The notes under the pieces: model-generated
What the model was told of the DNA's origin: nothing
Seen by the model: the letters and a program-made list of their open reading frames with translations, nothing else
Databases searched by the model: none
Program-made: the position numbers and the translations under genes
In this document: in pieces, positions 16,454-24,780 of the stretch
Position numbering within the stretch: the first letter of the stretch is position 1
How the letters are laid out: each line of letters begins with the position of its first letter
Origin: Candidatus Phosphoribacter hodrii
Lineage (GTDB): Bacteria; Actinomycetota; Actinomycetes; Actinomycetales; Dermatophilaceae
NCBI GenBank assembly: GCA_016707175.1
Contig: JADJIB010000004.1
Span: 1-64,000 of the forward strand
DNA: 64,000 bases
Direction: 5' to 3'

Positions 16454-17364
16454 GTGCCGTGCCGGTGCTGACGCCGGCCGAGGAGCTGACCGTCGTCCCG
16501 AAGCGTCACCCGGGGCGGTGGTTGGCCGCGGCGGTGATCCTCATCATCGTGGTCCGGATGGCTATCTCCGTCCTGGGCAATGAGCGGTTCGGCTGGGACA
16601 CGGTCAACACCTACCTGCGGGACGTCTCCATCGGCAGCGGGCTCATGATGACGCTCGGTCTGACCGTGGCGTGCATGGTGGTCGGCGTCGTCCTCGGCGC
16701 GTTGCTCGCGGTCATGCGGCTGTCGGCCAACCCGGTCGTCAGCGGGGCCGCGTGGGCCTACGTCGCGGCCTTCCGAGGCACGCCTGTCCTCGTCCAGTTG
16801 CTCTTCTGGTACAACCTCGCAGCCCTGTATCCCGTGATCACTCTCGGGCTGCCGGGGGTCGCGCTCGACGCCAACCAGTTGATCTCGCCGACGGTGGCGG
16901 CGATCCTCGGGCTGGGACTCAACGAGGCGGCATACATGTCCGAGATCGTCCGCGCGGGAATCCTCTCGGTCGACCACGGACAGCAGGAGGCCGCGAGCGC
17001 TCTCGGTCTCACCCGGATGGAGACGATGCGGCGGATCATCCTTCCGCAGGCCATGCGAGTCATCGTCCCGCCGACGGGCAACGAAACGATCGGCATGCTC
17101 AAGACGACCTCGCTCGTCTCGGTCATGGCGGTGCACGATCTGCTCTACTCCGCGCAGATCATCTCGGCGCGCAACTACCAGATCATTCCGATGCTCATCG
17201 TCGCGAGCATCTGGTATCTCGTCGTGACCACCATCTTGACCATCGGCCAGTTCTACCTCGAACGCCGATTCGCCCGAGGTGAACGGACCCTGCCGGAGAC
17301 CCCGATCCAACGGTTGCGGCGCCTGCTGCGCACGCATGCCCCAAGCGTCAGGGGAACCTCATGA
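16450..17364 (+). CDS. Amino-acid ABC transporter permease
   Basis: From ATG 16450 (overlapping the previous stop) the protein has 304 residues. Segments lie near residues 22-42, 62-88, 95-120, and towards the end. The cytoplasmic EAA loop is EAASALGLTRMETMRRIILPQAMR, as in HisM/GlnP proteins. Only one permease gene is present, so a homodimer is expected. The frame upstream to 16396 belongs to the binding-protein gene. Its stop overlaps the ATPase start at 17361. Confidence 0.88.
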   Translation: MSAVPVLTPAEELTVVPKRHPGRWLAAAVILIIVVRMAISVLGNERFGWDTVNTYLRDVSIGSGLMMTLGLTVACMVVGVVLGALLAVMRLSANPVVSGAAWAYVAAFRGTPVLVQLLFWYNLAALYPVITLGLPGVALDANQLISPTVAAILGLGLNEAAYMSEIVRAGILSVDHGQQEAASALGLTRMETMRRIILPQAMRVIVPPTGNETIGMLKTTSLVSVMAVHDLLYSAQIISARNYQIIPMLIVASIWYLVVTTILTIGQFYLERRFARGERTLPETPIQRLRRLLRTHAPSVRGTS

Positions 17365-18200
17365 CCGCCGTACCGACCGACCGGCCAGCCGACCGGCCCG
17401 CCGACCCAACGGCCGCCCAGCCGACGGTCGGGTCGGCCAAGAGCCCCATGGTCATCGCCGAGAGGGTGCACAAGAAGTTCGGCCTCAACGAGGTCCTCAA
17501 AGGCGTGGACCTGACGATCGACCGAGGTGAGGTGGTCGTCATGATCGGCCCCTCGGGGTCGGGCAAGAGCACCTTCCTGCGCTGCATCAACCACCTCGAA
17601 CGGGTCGACGCCGGCCGGATCTGGGTCGACGGGCAGGTTGTCGGCTATGAGCAGCGCGGCCACCACCTGCACGAGTTGAGCGAGCGGGCCATCGCCCGGC
17701 AGCGGGCACATATCGGGATGGTGTTCCAACACTTCAACCTGTTCCCGCACATGACAGTGCTCGACAACCTCATCGAGGCCCCTCGTCGGGTGTTCGGCGC
17801 CGACCGGGAGGAGGTCACTGCCCGAGCCGAGGTGCTCCTCGGCAAGGTCGGTCTGCGAGACAAGATCAAGGCCTACCCCAGGCACCTCTCCGGGGGGCAG
17901 CAGCAACGCGTCGCCATTGCCCGAGCGCTGTGCCTGCAGCCGAGCCTCATGCTCTTCGACGAGCCGACCTCGGCCCTGGACCCCGAGCTGGTCGGGGACG
18001 TCCTGGCCGTCATGAAGGACCTCGCAGCGAGCGGGATGACGATGGCCGTCGTCACCCACGAGATGGGGTTCGCCCGCGACGTCGCCGACCGGGTCGTGTT
18101 CTTCGACTCCGGTGTCATCGTCGAGTCGGGGCCACCGGACCAGGTCATCCTCGACCCGCAGCACGAGCGGACCCGCGTCTTCCTGCGCGCGGTTCGCTGA
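17361..18200 (+). CDS. Amino-acid ABC transporter ATPase (GlnQ/HisP-like)
   Basis: The 279-residue protein has a 30-residue proline-rich N-terminal extension, Walker A GPSGSGKST at residues 63-71, the Q-loop MVFQHFNLFPHMTV, signature LSGGQQQR and Walker B LMLFDEPTSALDPE, then the switch VVTHEM. It follows the permease with a 4-base overlap. Together with the two genes before it, this forms a complete uptake system. The extension has no known role. Confidence 0.9.
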   Translation: MTAVPTDRPADRPADPTAAQPTVGSAKSPMVIAERVHKKFGLNEVLKGVDLTIDRGEVVVMIGPSGSGKSTFLRCINHLERVDAGRIWVDGQVVGYEQRGHHLHELSERAIARQRAHIGMVFQHFNLFPHMTVLDNLIEAPRRVFGADREEVTARAEVLLGKVGLRDKIKAYPRHLSGGQQQRVAIARALCLQPSLMLFDEPTSALDPELVGDVLAVMKDLAASGMTMAVVTHEMGFARDVADRVVFFDSGVIVESGPPDQVILDPQHERTRVFLRAVR

Positions 18201-18225
18201 GTCCCAACCGTCAGAAGGAGCCGCC

Positions 18226-19188
18226 GTGCCCACCGCCGTCGAATCCGACCTCACCCTCCTGGTGCGCCAACTTCGTTGGGAGAGTGAGGGCGTCGTCTCC
18301 GTCGTCTTGGAGAACGCCGACGGGTCCGCGTTGCCCGCGTGGGAGCCTGGCGCGCACGTCGACCTGCACCTGCCCGGCTCGATCGTTCGGCAATACTCGC
18401 TGTGCGGGTCGCCGGACCGGTCCGGGCAATGGCGGGTCGGGGTGCTGCGCGAGGAGAGTGGGCGCGGCGGCTCCGCCGCGGTGCACGAGAAGGTGCGCCC
18501 CGGCACCGTCATCGCCGCCCGAGGGCCACGGAACAACTTCGTCCTGCGTCCGTCGGCGGCCTACGTCTTCATCGCCGGCGGGATCGGCATCACCCCGATC
18601 CTGTCGATGGTCGCGGCGGCAGACGCGGCCGGCGCCCAGTGGTCGCTGCTTTATGGCGGCCGAACCCGCCCGTCGATGGCGTTCATCGACGAGCTCGCGG
18701 CATACGGAGATCGCGTCCTGATCCACCCGCAGGACGAGCTGGGCCTGCTGCCCTTGGGTGAGGTGTTGCGCGATCCTCGACCGGGCACCCTGGTCTACTG
18801 CTGCGGACCCGAGCCGCTCCTGCGCGCGGCGGAGGAGGCGACAGCGGCCTGGCCGGCGGGGTCGCTTGTCGTGGAGCGTTTCGTCCCGCTGCCGGTCGAC
18901 CCTGCGGTGAGCGCCAATGACACGATGTTCACCGTCGAGGCCGCAGCCTCGGGAGTGACGGTCGCGGTGCCGGCCGGAACGACGATCGTCAAGGCGCTCG
19001 AAGCGGTCGGCATCTTCCCGCCGGTGTCCTGTGAAGAGGGCATCTGCGGAACGTGCGAGACGACCGTGTTGGGCGGCATACCGGACCATCGCGACTCGCT
19101 GTTGTCCGAAGCGGAACAGGCCGAGGGGAAGACCATGATGATCTGCGTGGGCCGTTCTCGTGGCGACCGATTGGTGCTGGACCTGTGA
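18226..19188 (+). CDS. Ferredoxin-NAD(P)H reductase of the Rieske oxygenase (VanB-like)
   Basis: GTG 18226, behind AGAAGGAG, gives 320 residues. The flavin motif RQYSLCG is near residue 62, the nucleotide site IAGGIGITPILSM near residue 118, and a C-terminal plant-type [2Fe-2S] domain has Cys at 269, 274, 277 and 307. This is the order of phthalate/vanillate-type reductases. It should pass electrons from NAD(P)H to the oxygenase at 13908. An ORF start at 18112 is rejected because it overlaps the ATPase. Its stop overlaps the hydrolase GTG. Confidence 0.9.
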   Translation: MPTAVESDLTLLVRQLRWESEGVVSVVLENADGSALPAWEPGAHVDLHLPGSIVRQYSLCGSPDRSGQWRVGVLREESGRGGSAAVHEKVRPGTVIAARGPRNNFVLRPSAAYVFIAGGIGITPILSMVAAADAAGAQWSLLYGGRTRPSMAFIDELAAYGDRVLIHPQDELGLLPLGEVLRDPRPGTLVYCCGPEPLLRAAEEATAAWPAGSLVVERFVPLPVDPAVSANDTMFTVEAAASGVTVAVPAGTTIVKALEAVGIFPPVSCEEGICGTCETTVLGGIPDHRDSLLSEAEQAEGKTMMICVGRSRGDRLVLDL

Positions 19189-20507
19189 GCGGCCACCCGG
19201 TGGTCGACCCAGGGCCGTGGTGGGAGGGCGTCGCGCCCCTGTTGTCGGACCTCATCCGGCTGGACACCCAGATCGGCGGTCCCGGTGAGCGCACGGCGGC
19301 CGAGTGGGTGGCCGGCCGGCTCACCGACGACGGGCTGTCGCCGGTGCTTATCGAGTCCGAGCCAGGGCGAAGCACCGTCGTTGCCAGGGTGCCCGGTGCC
19401 GACCCGACCCTCGACCCGTTGCTCATCCACATGCACCTCGACGTCGTCCCGGCGCAGGCCGCGAACTGGTCGGTGCCGCCCCTGTCCGGTGAGATCGCCG
19501 ACGGCTGGGTCTGGGGCCGCGGCGCCGTCGACATGAAGAACATGGTCGCCACCGTGCTCACCGTCGTCCGGCGGCGGCTGCGGACCGGTCACCTGCCACG
19601 CCGTCCCCTGGTGCTGGCCTTCTTCGCCGACGAGGAGAACGCCGGTGTGCTGGGGGCCGAGTGGGCGGTGGCGACCCACCCGGAGCTCTTCGAGGGCTGC
19701 CGAACCGCGATCGGCGAAGGCGGCGGGTGGAGTGTGCCGCTCGCCGGCGGACAGCGGGTCTATCCGCTCCACGTCGCCGAAAAGGGTTGGGCCGCCATGT
19801 CGGTCACGGCAACCGCCCCGCCGGCGCACGCGTCGCGGGTCTACGACGACAACCCGCTTCGGGTGCTCAGCGAGGCGTTGGGGCGGCTCACCCACGACCG
19901 TTTTCCGATCCACCTCACCACCCAGATCGAGGGGCTGCTGCGGGTGGCCGCCGAGGCCGCCGGAACGACCTTCGACCCGGCCGATCCGGAAGCCTCACTG
20001 CACCTGCTCGGCACGGAGGCCGCCAATGGCGCTGCGGCGCTGCGGCATACGGCACATGCCACCCGGCTACGCGCGGGCGTCCAGAGCAACGTCATCCCGG
20101 GTGACGCCTGGGCCGAGTTGGACTGCCGCTATCTGCCGGGGAGGTGGGACGAGTTCCTCGGGGAGTTGCACGCGGCGCTCGGCGACCGGGTCCAGGTGCG
20201 CGAACTCGCCCGCACCGACGGCTTGACGCCGATGACGGCGGGGGCCGGGCCGGCCTTCTTCGCGGCGGCGACCCAGGCCCTGCGGTCACAGGACGCCATC
20301 GCCTCGGTCGCGCCGATCATGCTCTCCGGCGGCACCGACGCGACCCACCTGCAGCGGCTGGGCATCGAGTGCTTCGGCTTCAATCCCGTGCTGCTGCCGG
20401 AGGGGCTGGATTTCTGGTCGCTCTTCCACGGCGTCGACGAGCGGGTGCCGGTGTCGAGCCTGGAGTTCTCCGCGCGGGTGCTCGACGACTTCCTCGACCG
20501 CTTCTGA
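19185..20507 (+). CDS. M20-family metallopeptidase/amidohydrolase
   Basis: GTG 19185 (GTGA overlap) gives 440 residues. Metal ligands of the M20 family are visible: HMHLDVVP, GRGAVDMKN, the EE pair in FFADEENAG, the GEGGG segment, and a late His in LFHGVDERVP. The family hydrolyses peptide or N-acyl/N-carbamoyl amide bonds with two metal ions. Set at the end of an importer-oxygenase run, it may split an amide either before or after oxygenation. It is cytosolic (no signal peptide). The exact substrate cannot be told. Confidence 0.88.
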   Translation: MSGHPVVDPGPWWEGVAPLLSDLIRLDTQIGGPGERTAAEWVAGRLTDDGLSPVLIESEPGRSTVVARVPGADPTLDPLLIHMHLDVVPAQAANWSVPPLSGEIADGWVWGRGAVDMKNMVATVLTVVRRRLRTGHLPRRPLVLAFFADEENAGVLGAEWAVATHPELFEGCRTAIGEGGGWSVPLAGGQRVYPLHVAEKGWAAMSVTATAPPAHASRVYDDNPLRVLSEALGRLTHDRFPIHLTTQIEGLLRVAAEAAGTTFDPADPEASLHLLGTEAANGAAALRHTAHATRLRAGVQSNVIPGDAWAELDCRYLPGRWDEFLGELHAALGDRVQVRELARTDGLTPMTAGAGPAFFAAATQALRSQDAIASVAPIMLSGGTDATHLQRLGIECFGFNPVLLPEGLDFWSLFHGVDERVPVSSLEFSARVLDDFLDRF

Positions 20508-20552
20508 GCCGCGTGAGCATGCTCCTGTCGTGACGGGCCCAGGACCCCTGGA

Positions 20553-20608
20553 GAAATCCCGTGCCTCAGGTCCGGACTGCGTACCTGAGGCACCGGATTT
20601 TCCAGCCC
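20553..20608. terminator. Bidirectional hairpin terminator / palindromic repeat copy B
   Basis: Perfect 11-base arms GTGCCTCAGGT (20561-20571) and ACCTGAGGCAC (20583-20593) enclose an 11-base loop. Beyond one C/C mismatch the stem continues as GAAATCC with GGATTTT, leaving A-rich and T-rich edges, so it can end transcripts from both convergent genes (M20 hydrolase and hemL). It is a second copy of the repeat at 12059-12113. The rest of 20508-20690 shows no gene. Confidence 0.6.
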
Positions 20609-20690
20609 TCCGTGCGCCTCGGGAGGCGGCGACGAGCGGCGAGCAGACCTCAGCTCGCCGCTGAACCCTCTGGCCGCTGACCTGCTCGCG

Positions 20691-21992
20691 TCAGCCCGCC
20701 GCGGCTCGCGCAGCGGCAGGCAGGGCCGCCTGCAGCACCGACAACTCGCGGTCGGAATGCGCGGTCGACACGAACCACGCCTCGTAGGCACTCGGCGGCA
20801 GCCACACCCCGCGGTCCAACAACTCGTGGAAGAACCGCCCGTAGGCCGCGGTGTCCTGGCGCTTGGCTGACTCATAGTCAGTCACCGGGTCGGCGGTGAA
20901 GAACACACTGAAGAGGTTCCCCGCCGCGTTGACCCGATGCGGGACCCCGGCCGCGGCCAGGTGGGTGCTCACCATCGCCGCCACCGTCGCGGCCGACTCG
21001 TCCAGGCGCCGGTATGCCGCGTCGTCCAGGAGGCTGAGCGTGGCCAGTCCCGCTGCTGACGCCGCAGGGTTCCCTGAGAGGGTGCCCGCCTGATAGACCG
21101 GTCCGGCCGGGGCGAGCAGGTCCATCAGGGCACCCGGCCCGGCCACTGCGGCGAGGGGCAGCCCACCACCGATGACCTTGCCGAACGTGAACAGGTCTGG
21201 TGCCCAACCCTGTTCGGCACCTTCGAGCCCCCAGCGACCGGCCGGTCCGACCCGGAACCCGGTCATCACCTCGTCGAGCACGAGCAGGGCGCCGTCGGCG
21301 CGGCATACCTGCGCCAGGGCCGCGTTGAAGCCGATCGGAGGGACGACGACCCCCATGTTGGCGGGGATCGCTTCGGTGAGCACGGCAGCGATCTGACCGG
21401 GGTGGGCGGCGAAGGCCGCGCGGACCGCGTGGAGGTCGCCATAAGGGACGACGATCGTGTCGGCAGCGACCGCCGGCGTGACGCCGGGGGAGTCGGGGAG
21501 GCCGAGCGTGGCCACCCCGGAGCCGGCGGCGACGAGGAAGGCGTCGGCGTGCCCGTGATAGCAGCCGGCGAACTTCAGCACGACGCGGCGTCCGGTGGCG
21601 GCCCGGGCGATGCGAATGGCCGTCATGACCGCCTCGGTCCCCGAGGACGTGAACCGGACCCGCTCGACAGGTGCAACCCGGGCGCAGATCGCCTCGGCGA
21701 GTTCGAGTTCCGGCAGACACGGCGCCCCAAAGGACGCCGAGCGCGCGACGGCCGCCTGAACGGCCTCGACAACCGCCGGATGGGCGTGGCCGACGATCGC
21801 CGGACCCCAGCCGCCGACGAGGTCGACATAGGTGCGCCCCTCGATGTCGGTGATCGTCCCTCCGGCGGCTGAGGCGACGAATCGCGGCGTCCCACCGACC
21901 GCCCCGAAGGCGCGCACCGGCGAGGACACCCCTCCGGGCATGACGGCTCGGGCCCGGGCGAACAACTCCTCCGAAGTGACGCCGTTGGTCAC
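20691..21992 (-). CDS. hemL: Glutamate-1-semialdehyde 2,1-aminomutase
   Basis: The 433-residue PLP enzyme makes 5-aminolevulinate from glutamate-1-semialdehyde. The PLP lysine is K272 in TFGKVIGGGLP; also seen are MPGGVSSPVRAF, VRFTSSGTEAVMTAIRIAR, CYHGHAD and LVLDEVMTGFR. GTG at 21992 is used. It is the last gene of the heme operon, one base after the hemB stop. Confidence 0.95.
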   Translation of the reverse strand: MTNGVTSEELFARARAVMPGGVSSPVRAFGAVGGTPRFVASAAGGTITDIEGRTYVDLVGGWGPAIVGHAHPAVVEAVQAAVARSASFGAPCLPELELAEAICARVAPVERVRFTSSGTEAVMTAIRIARAATGRRVVLKFAGCYHGHADAFLVAAGSGVATLGLPDSPGVTPAVAADTIVVPYGDLHAVRAAFAAHPGQIAAVLTEAIPANMGVVVPPIGFNAALAQVCRADGALLVLDEVMTGFRVGPAGRWGLEGAEQGWAPDLFTFGKVIGGGLPLAAVAGPGALMDLLAPAGPVYQAGTLSGNPAASAAGLATLSLLDDAAYRRLDESAATVAAMVSTHLAAAGVPHRVNAAGNLFSVFFTADPVTDYESAKRQDTAAYGRFFHELLDRGVWLPPSAYEAWFVSTAHSDRELSVLQAALPAAARAAAG

Positions 21993-21993
21993 G

Positions 21994-22989
21994 TCAGCGC
22001 TCCGTTCCGTTGAGCCAGCCGGCCACCTCGGTCGCCCAGTAGGTCGCCACCAGATCGGCGCCGGCCCGATGCACCGACGTCAGCACCTCGACGATGGCCG
22101 AAGCGCGGTCGATCGCCCCCGCGGCCGCAGCCGCCTCCACCATCGCGAACTCCCCGGACACCAGGTATGCCGCGACCGGCACGTCCGAGATCGCGGCGAC
22201 TCGTGAGATGACGTCGAGATAGGCCAGGGCTGGCTTGACCATGACGATGTCGGCGCCCTCGGCGAGGTCGAGCCGGACCTCCCGCAGCGCCTCGCGAGCG
22301 TTGCCTGGGTCCTGTTGGTAGGTCCGTCGGTCGCCCGTCAGGGTGGAGCCGACCGCCTCGCGGAACGGGCCGTAGAAGGCGGAGGCGTACTTCGCGGCAT
22401 ACGCGAGGAGGATCGTGTCGAGGTGTCCGGCGGCGTCGAGCACCTCGCGAACCGCACCGATCTGCCCGTCCATCATGCCGCTGGCCCCGAGGGCGTGCGC
22501 CCCGGCGTCGGCGAGGACGAGGGCCATGTCGCCGTAGGCCTGCAGCGTCGCGTCGTTGTCGACCCGGCCGTGGGTGTCGAGCACCCCGCAATGCCCGTGG
22601 TCGGTGAACTCATCGAGGCACAGGTCGGCGATGACGGGAATCCCGCCCCCCGCCTCGACCGCAGCGCGAACCCCCACGGTGAGGATCCCGTCCGGGTCGG
22701 TGGCGCCGGAGCCGGTCGCGTCGCGCTCTTCTGGGACGCCGAAGATCATCACCGCGCCCACCCCGGCAGCGGCCGCTTCGGCGACGGCGACGCGCAAGGA
22801 CTCGACGCTGTGCTGCACGACCCCCGGCATGAGCGTGAGCGGGCGCGGCTCGGTGAGGCCTTCGGCGACGAACAACGGCTGGATGAGCCCGGCCGGATGC
22901 AAACGGGTCTCGGCGACGAGCCGCCGGATCGCAGGGGTCGTGCGCAGTCGGCGAGGTCGGGCGCTGGGGAACGAGGCGTTCGGACGCAT
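21994..22989 (-). CDS. hemB: Delta-aminolevulinic acid dehydratase (porphobilinogen synthase)
   Basis: ATG 22989 gives 331 residues. It joins two aminolevulinates to porphobilinogen. The Schiff-base lysines are in YAAKYASAFYGPF and MVKPALAYLD. The metal site reads DLCLDEFTDHGHCG: two cysteines (C124, C134) remain and an Asp stands where zinc enzymes have the third Cys, as is common in actinobacteria, so Mg or a mixed site is likely. The frame extends upstream to 23772 only because it is open antisense-like sequence inside hemH. Confidence 0.95.
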   Translation of the reverse strand: MRPNASFPSARPRRLRTTPAIRRLVAETRLHPAGLIQPLFVAEGLTEPRPLTLMPGVVQHSVESLRVAVAEAAAAGVGAVMIFGVPEERDATGSGATDPDGILTVGVRAAVEAGGGIPVIADLCLDEFTDHGHCGVLDTHGRVDNDATLQAYGDMALVLADAGAHALGASGMMDGQIGAVREVLDAAGHLDTILLAYAAKYASAFYGPFREAVGSTLTGDRRTYQQDPGNAREALREVRLDLAEGADIVMVKPALAYLDVISRVAAISDVPVAAYLVSGEFAMVEAAAAAGAIDRASAIVEVLTSVHRAGADLVATYWATEVAGWLNGTER

Positions 22990-22993
22990 GGGG

Positions 22994-24016
22994 TCAGCCT
23001 TCCATCTGCGCCGGGCTGGGGCAGCAGCGGTCGGAGCAGAAGGCCGGCTGCGCCGGGGCTGGGGCACGACCCTCAAGGTGGGCGGCGAGGAGGTCGGCCA
23101 ACCCATCGAGGAAGGCCGGATGGGTCCCGATCGTCGGCACCCGGACGAAGCCGAGCCCGGCCGCCGCGGCGGCCTCGGCAGCCTCACGGTCGAGGTCCCA
23201 GAGCACCTCGGTGTGGTCGGTGAGGAAGCCCAACGGCACGACGACGATGGTCTGAGTCGTTGCGTCAGAAGCGATCTCGCGGATCGCATCGCAGACATCA
23301 GGCTCGAGCCAGGGCACGTGTGGTGACCCACTGCGGGACTGGAAGACCAGTCGCCAGGCGGGCGGACGCGGCATACCGGCGAGGGCCGTGGCCCGTGCGA
23401 CAACCGCCGCCGCTGCATGCTCAAGGGCCGCGACGTACCCGCCTCCGTTCGGACCCGACGTGGCCGCCGAGGCGAGCGGCAGCGAGTGGGCCGTGACGAG
23501 AACGGTCGCCCCTGGCCCGGCCGACCGGAGCGCGCTCGCGAGCAGGTCGGCAGCGGCGTCGATGAGGCCGGGCAGTTCGGGGAAGGGCCCGAGCGCGCGA
23601 ACGGCCAGACCCGGTGCGGCGGCCAACCCGGCGCCGAGGTTCTCGCGATACTGCCGACACCCCGAATAGGACGGGAAGGCGCTCGATGCGAGCGCGAGCA
23701 CCCGGGTGTGCCCATCAGCGGCAACGCGCGCGAGCGTGTCCGGCACCGTCGGGCTGGAATTGCGATGCCCAAGGTATGCCGGCACCTCCAGACCGCGCGC
23801 CGCGAGCCGCTCGACGAGAGCGGCTAGCAGGGCTTCGGTCTGGGCGACGATGGGGCTGCTCCCGCCGAGCTCGAGGTAACGGGCGGCGACCTCGTCGAGC
23901 CGATCCTGGGGCACCGGGCGCCCCGCGGTCACCCGCCGCAGGAACGGCATGACGTCGTCCGGCCCGGCCGGACCCCCGAACCCGACGAGGACGAGCGCGT
24001 CGTAGGCGAGGCTCAC
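22994..24016 (-). CDS. hemH: Coproporphyrin/protoporphyrin ferrochelatase
   Basis: GTG 24016 overlaps the hemQ stop by 4 bases and gives 340 residues. Family motifs are LVGFGGPAGPDDVMPFLRR, YLGHRNSSPT, VTAHSLP and FQSRSGSPHVPWLEPD. C120 (SYSGC) plus C327, C331 and C332 at the C-terminus fit the [2Fe-2S] cluster of actinobacterial ferrochelatases. With hemQ and hemY next door it should insert iron into coproporphyrin III. The same reading frame stays open upstream all the way into hemY (see that entry). Confidence 0.93.
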   Translation of the reverse strand: MSLAYDALVLVGFGGPAGPDDVMPFLRRVTAGRPVPQDRLDEVAARYLELGGSSPIVAQTEALLAALVERLAARGLEVPAYLGHRNSSPTVPDTLARVAADGHTRVLALASSAFPSYSGCRQYRENLGAGLAAAPGLAVRALGPFPELPGLIDAAADLLASALRSAGPGATVLVTAHSLPLASAATSGPNGGGYVAALEHAAAAVVARATALAGMPRPPAWRLVFQSRSGSPHVPWLEPDVCDAIREIASDATTQTIVVVPLGFLTDHTEVLWDLDREAAEAAAAAGLGFVRVPTIGTHPAFLDGLADLLAAHLEGRAPAPAQPAFCSDRCCPSPAQMEG

Positions 24017-24780
24017 CGCAGTGCGTCGACGGCTTCGGCGATGCCCACCAAGCGGCCGGTGTAGAACGGGACCTCGACCCGGACATGGCGTCGGGCTTCG
24101 GCCGCCCGGAGGTGCCGCATGAGGTCGACGATGTCGTGCAACGCGGGGCCTTCCAGGGCCAGCATCCACTCGTAGTCGCCGAGCGCGAACGCCGCGACCG
24201 TGTTGGTGAGCACCTGCGGCCACGCGCGGCCCATCATCCCGTGCTCGACGAGCATCGCCCGGCGCTCGGCCTCGGGCAGGAGGTACCACTCGAGGGAGCG
24301 GACGAACGGATAGACGACGAGATAGTCCTGCGCCGGAGCGCCGGTCATGAAGGCCGGCACATGCCCCTTGTTGAACTCGGCCGGGCGGTGCATCCCGACG
24401 CCTGACCAGACGAAGGTCGCCGCCGGTCCGAACCCCTGACGGCGGATGGCCCGCACCGCCGTCTGGATCGACTCCGGGGTTGGCCCGTGCAGCCACACCA
24501 TGACGTCCGCGTCGGCGCGCATGGCGGACACGTCGTAGAACCCGCGGACGACGACGTCCGTCGCGGCGAGGCCGGCGACCACCTCGACGAGCCGCTCGGC
24601 GGTGCCTGCGTCGGGCTCTTCGGCGGCGGCGAACACGGCCCAGCAGGTGTAGCGGATCGTCTCGTTGATCTCCCGCGCCGTCACCTTGGTCGCGGGCGCC
24701 GTCGCTGGCGCCTGCCCGGCTGCCGGAGCGGCGGCGGGGGCAGACGTCTCGGTCGCGGTGGGCTGCTCCTGGGTGCTCAT
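24013..24780 (-). CDS. hemQ: Coproheme decarboxylase HemQ
   Basis: ATG 24780 gives 255 residues: a 45-residue Ala/Thr/Pro-rich lead, then a chlorite-dismutase-like domain from REINETIRYTCWAVF. Conserved family parts are GFYDVSAMRADADVMVWLHGPTPE, PAEFNKGHVPAFM and YPFVRSLEWYLLP, the last holding the Tyr region that becomes radical in coproheme decarboxylation. It makes heme b from coproheme. Its start probably overlaps the true hemY stop (ATGA at 24777-24780). Confidence 0.93.
   Translation of the reverse strand: MSTQEQPTATETSAPAAAPAAGQAPATAPATKVTAREINETIRYTCWAVFAAAEEPDAGTAERLVEVVAGLAATDVVVRGFYDVSAMRADADVMVWLHGPTPESIQTAVRAIRRQGFGPAATFVWSGVGMHRPAEFNKGHVPAFMTGAPAQDYLVVYPFVRSLEWYLLPEAERRAMLVEHGMMGRAWPQVLTNTVAAFALGDYEWMLALEGPALHDIVDLMRHLRAAEARRHVRVEVPFYTGRLVGIAEAVDALR

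Noticed and set aside
15509..18200. Glutamine/glutamate transporter glnHPQ as a named system
   Set aside because: Only the general polar amino acid family can be supported; the catabolic neighbours point to another substrate.
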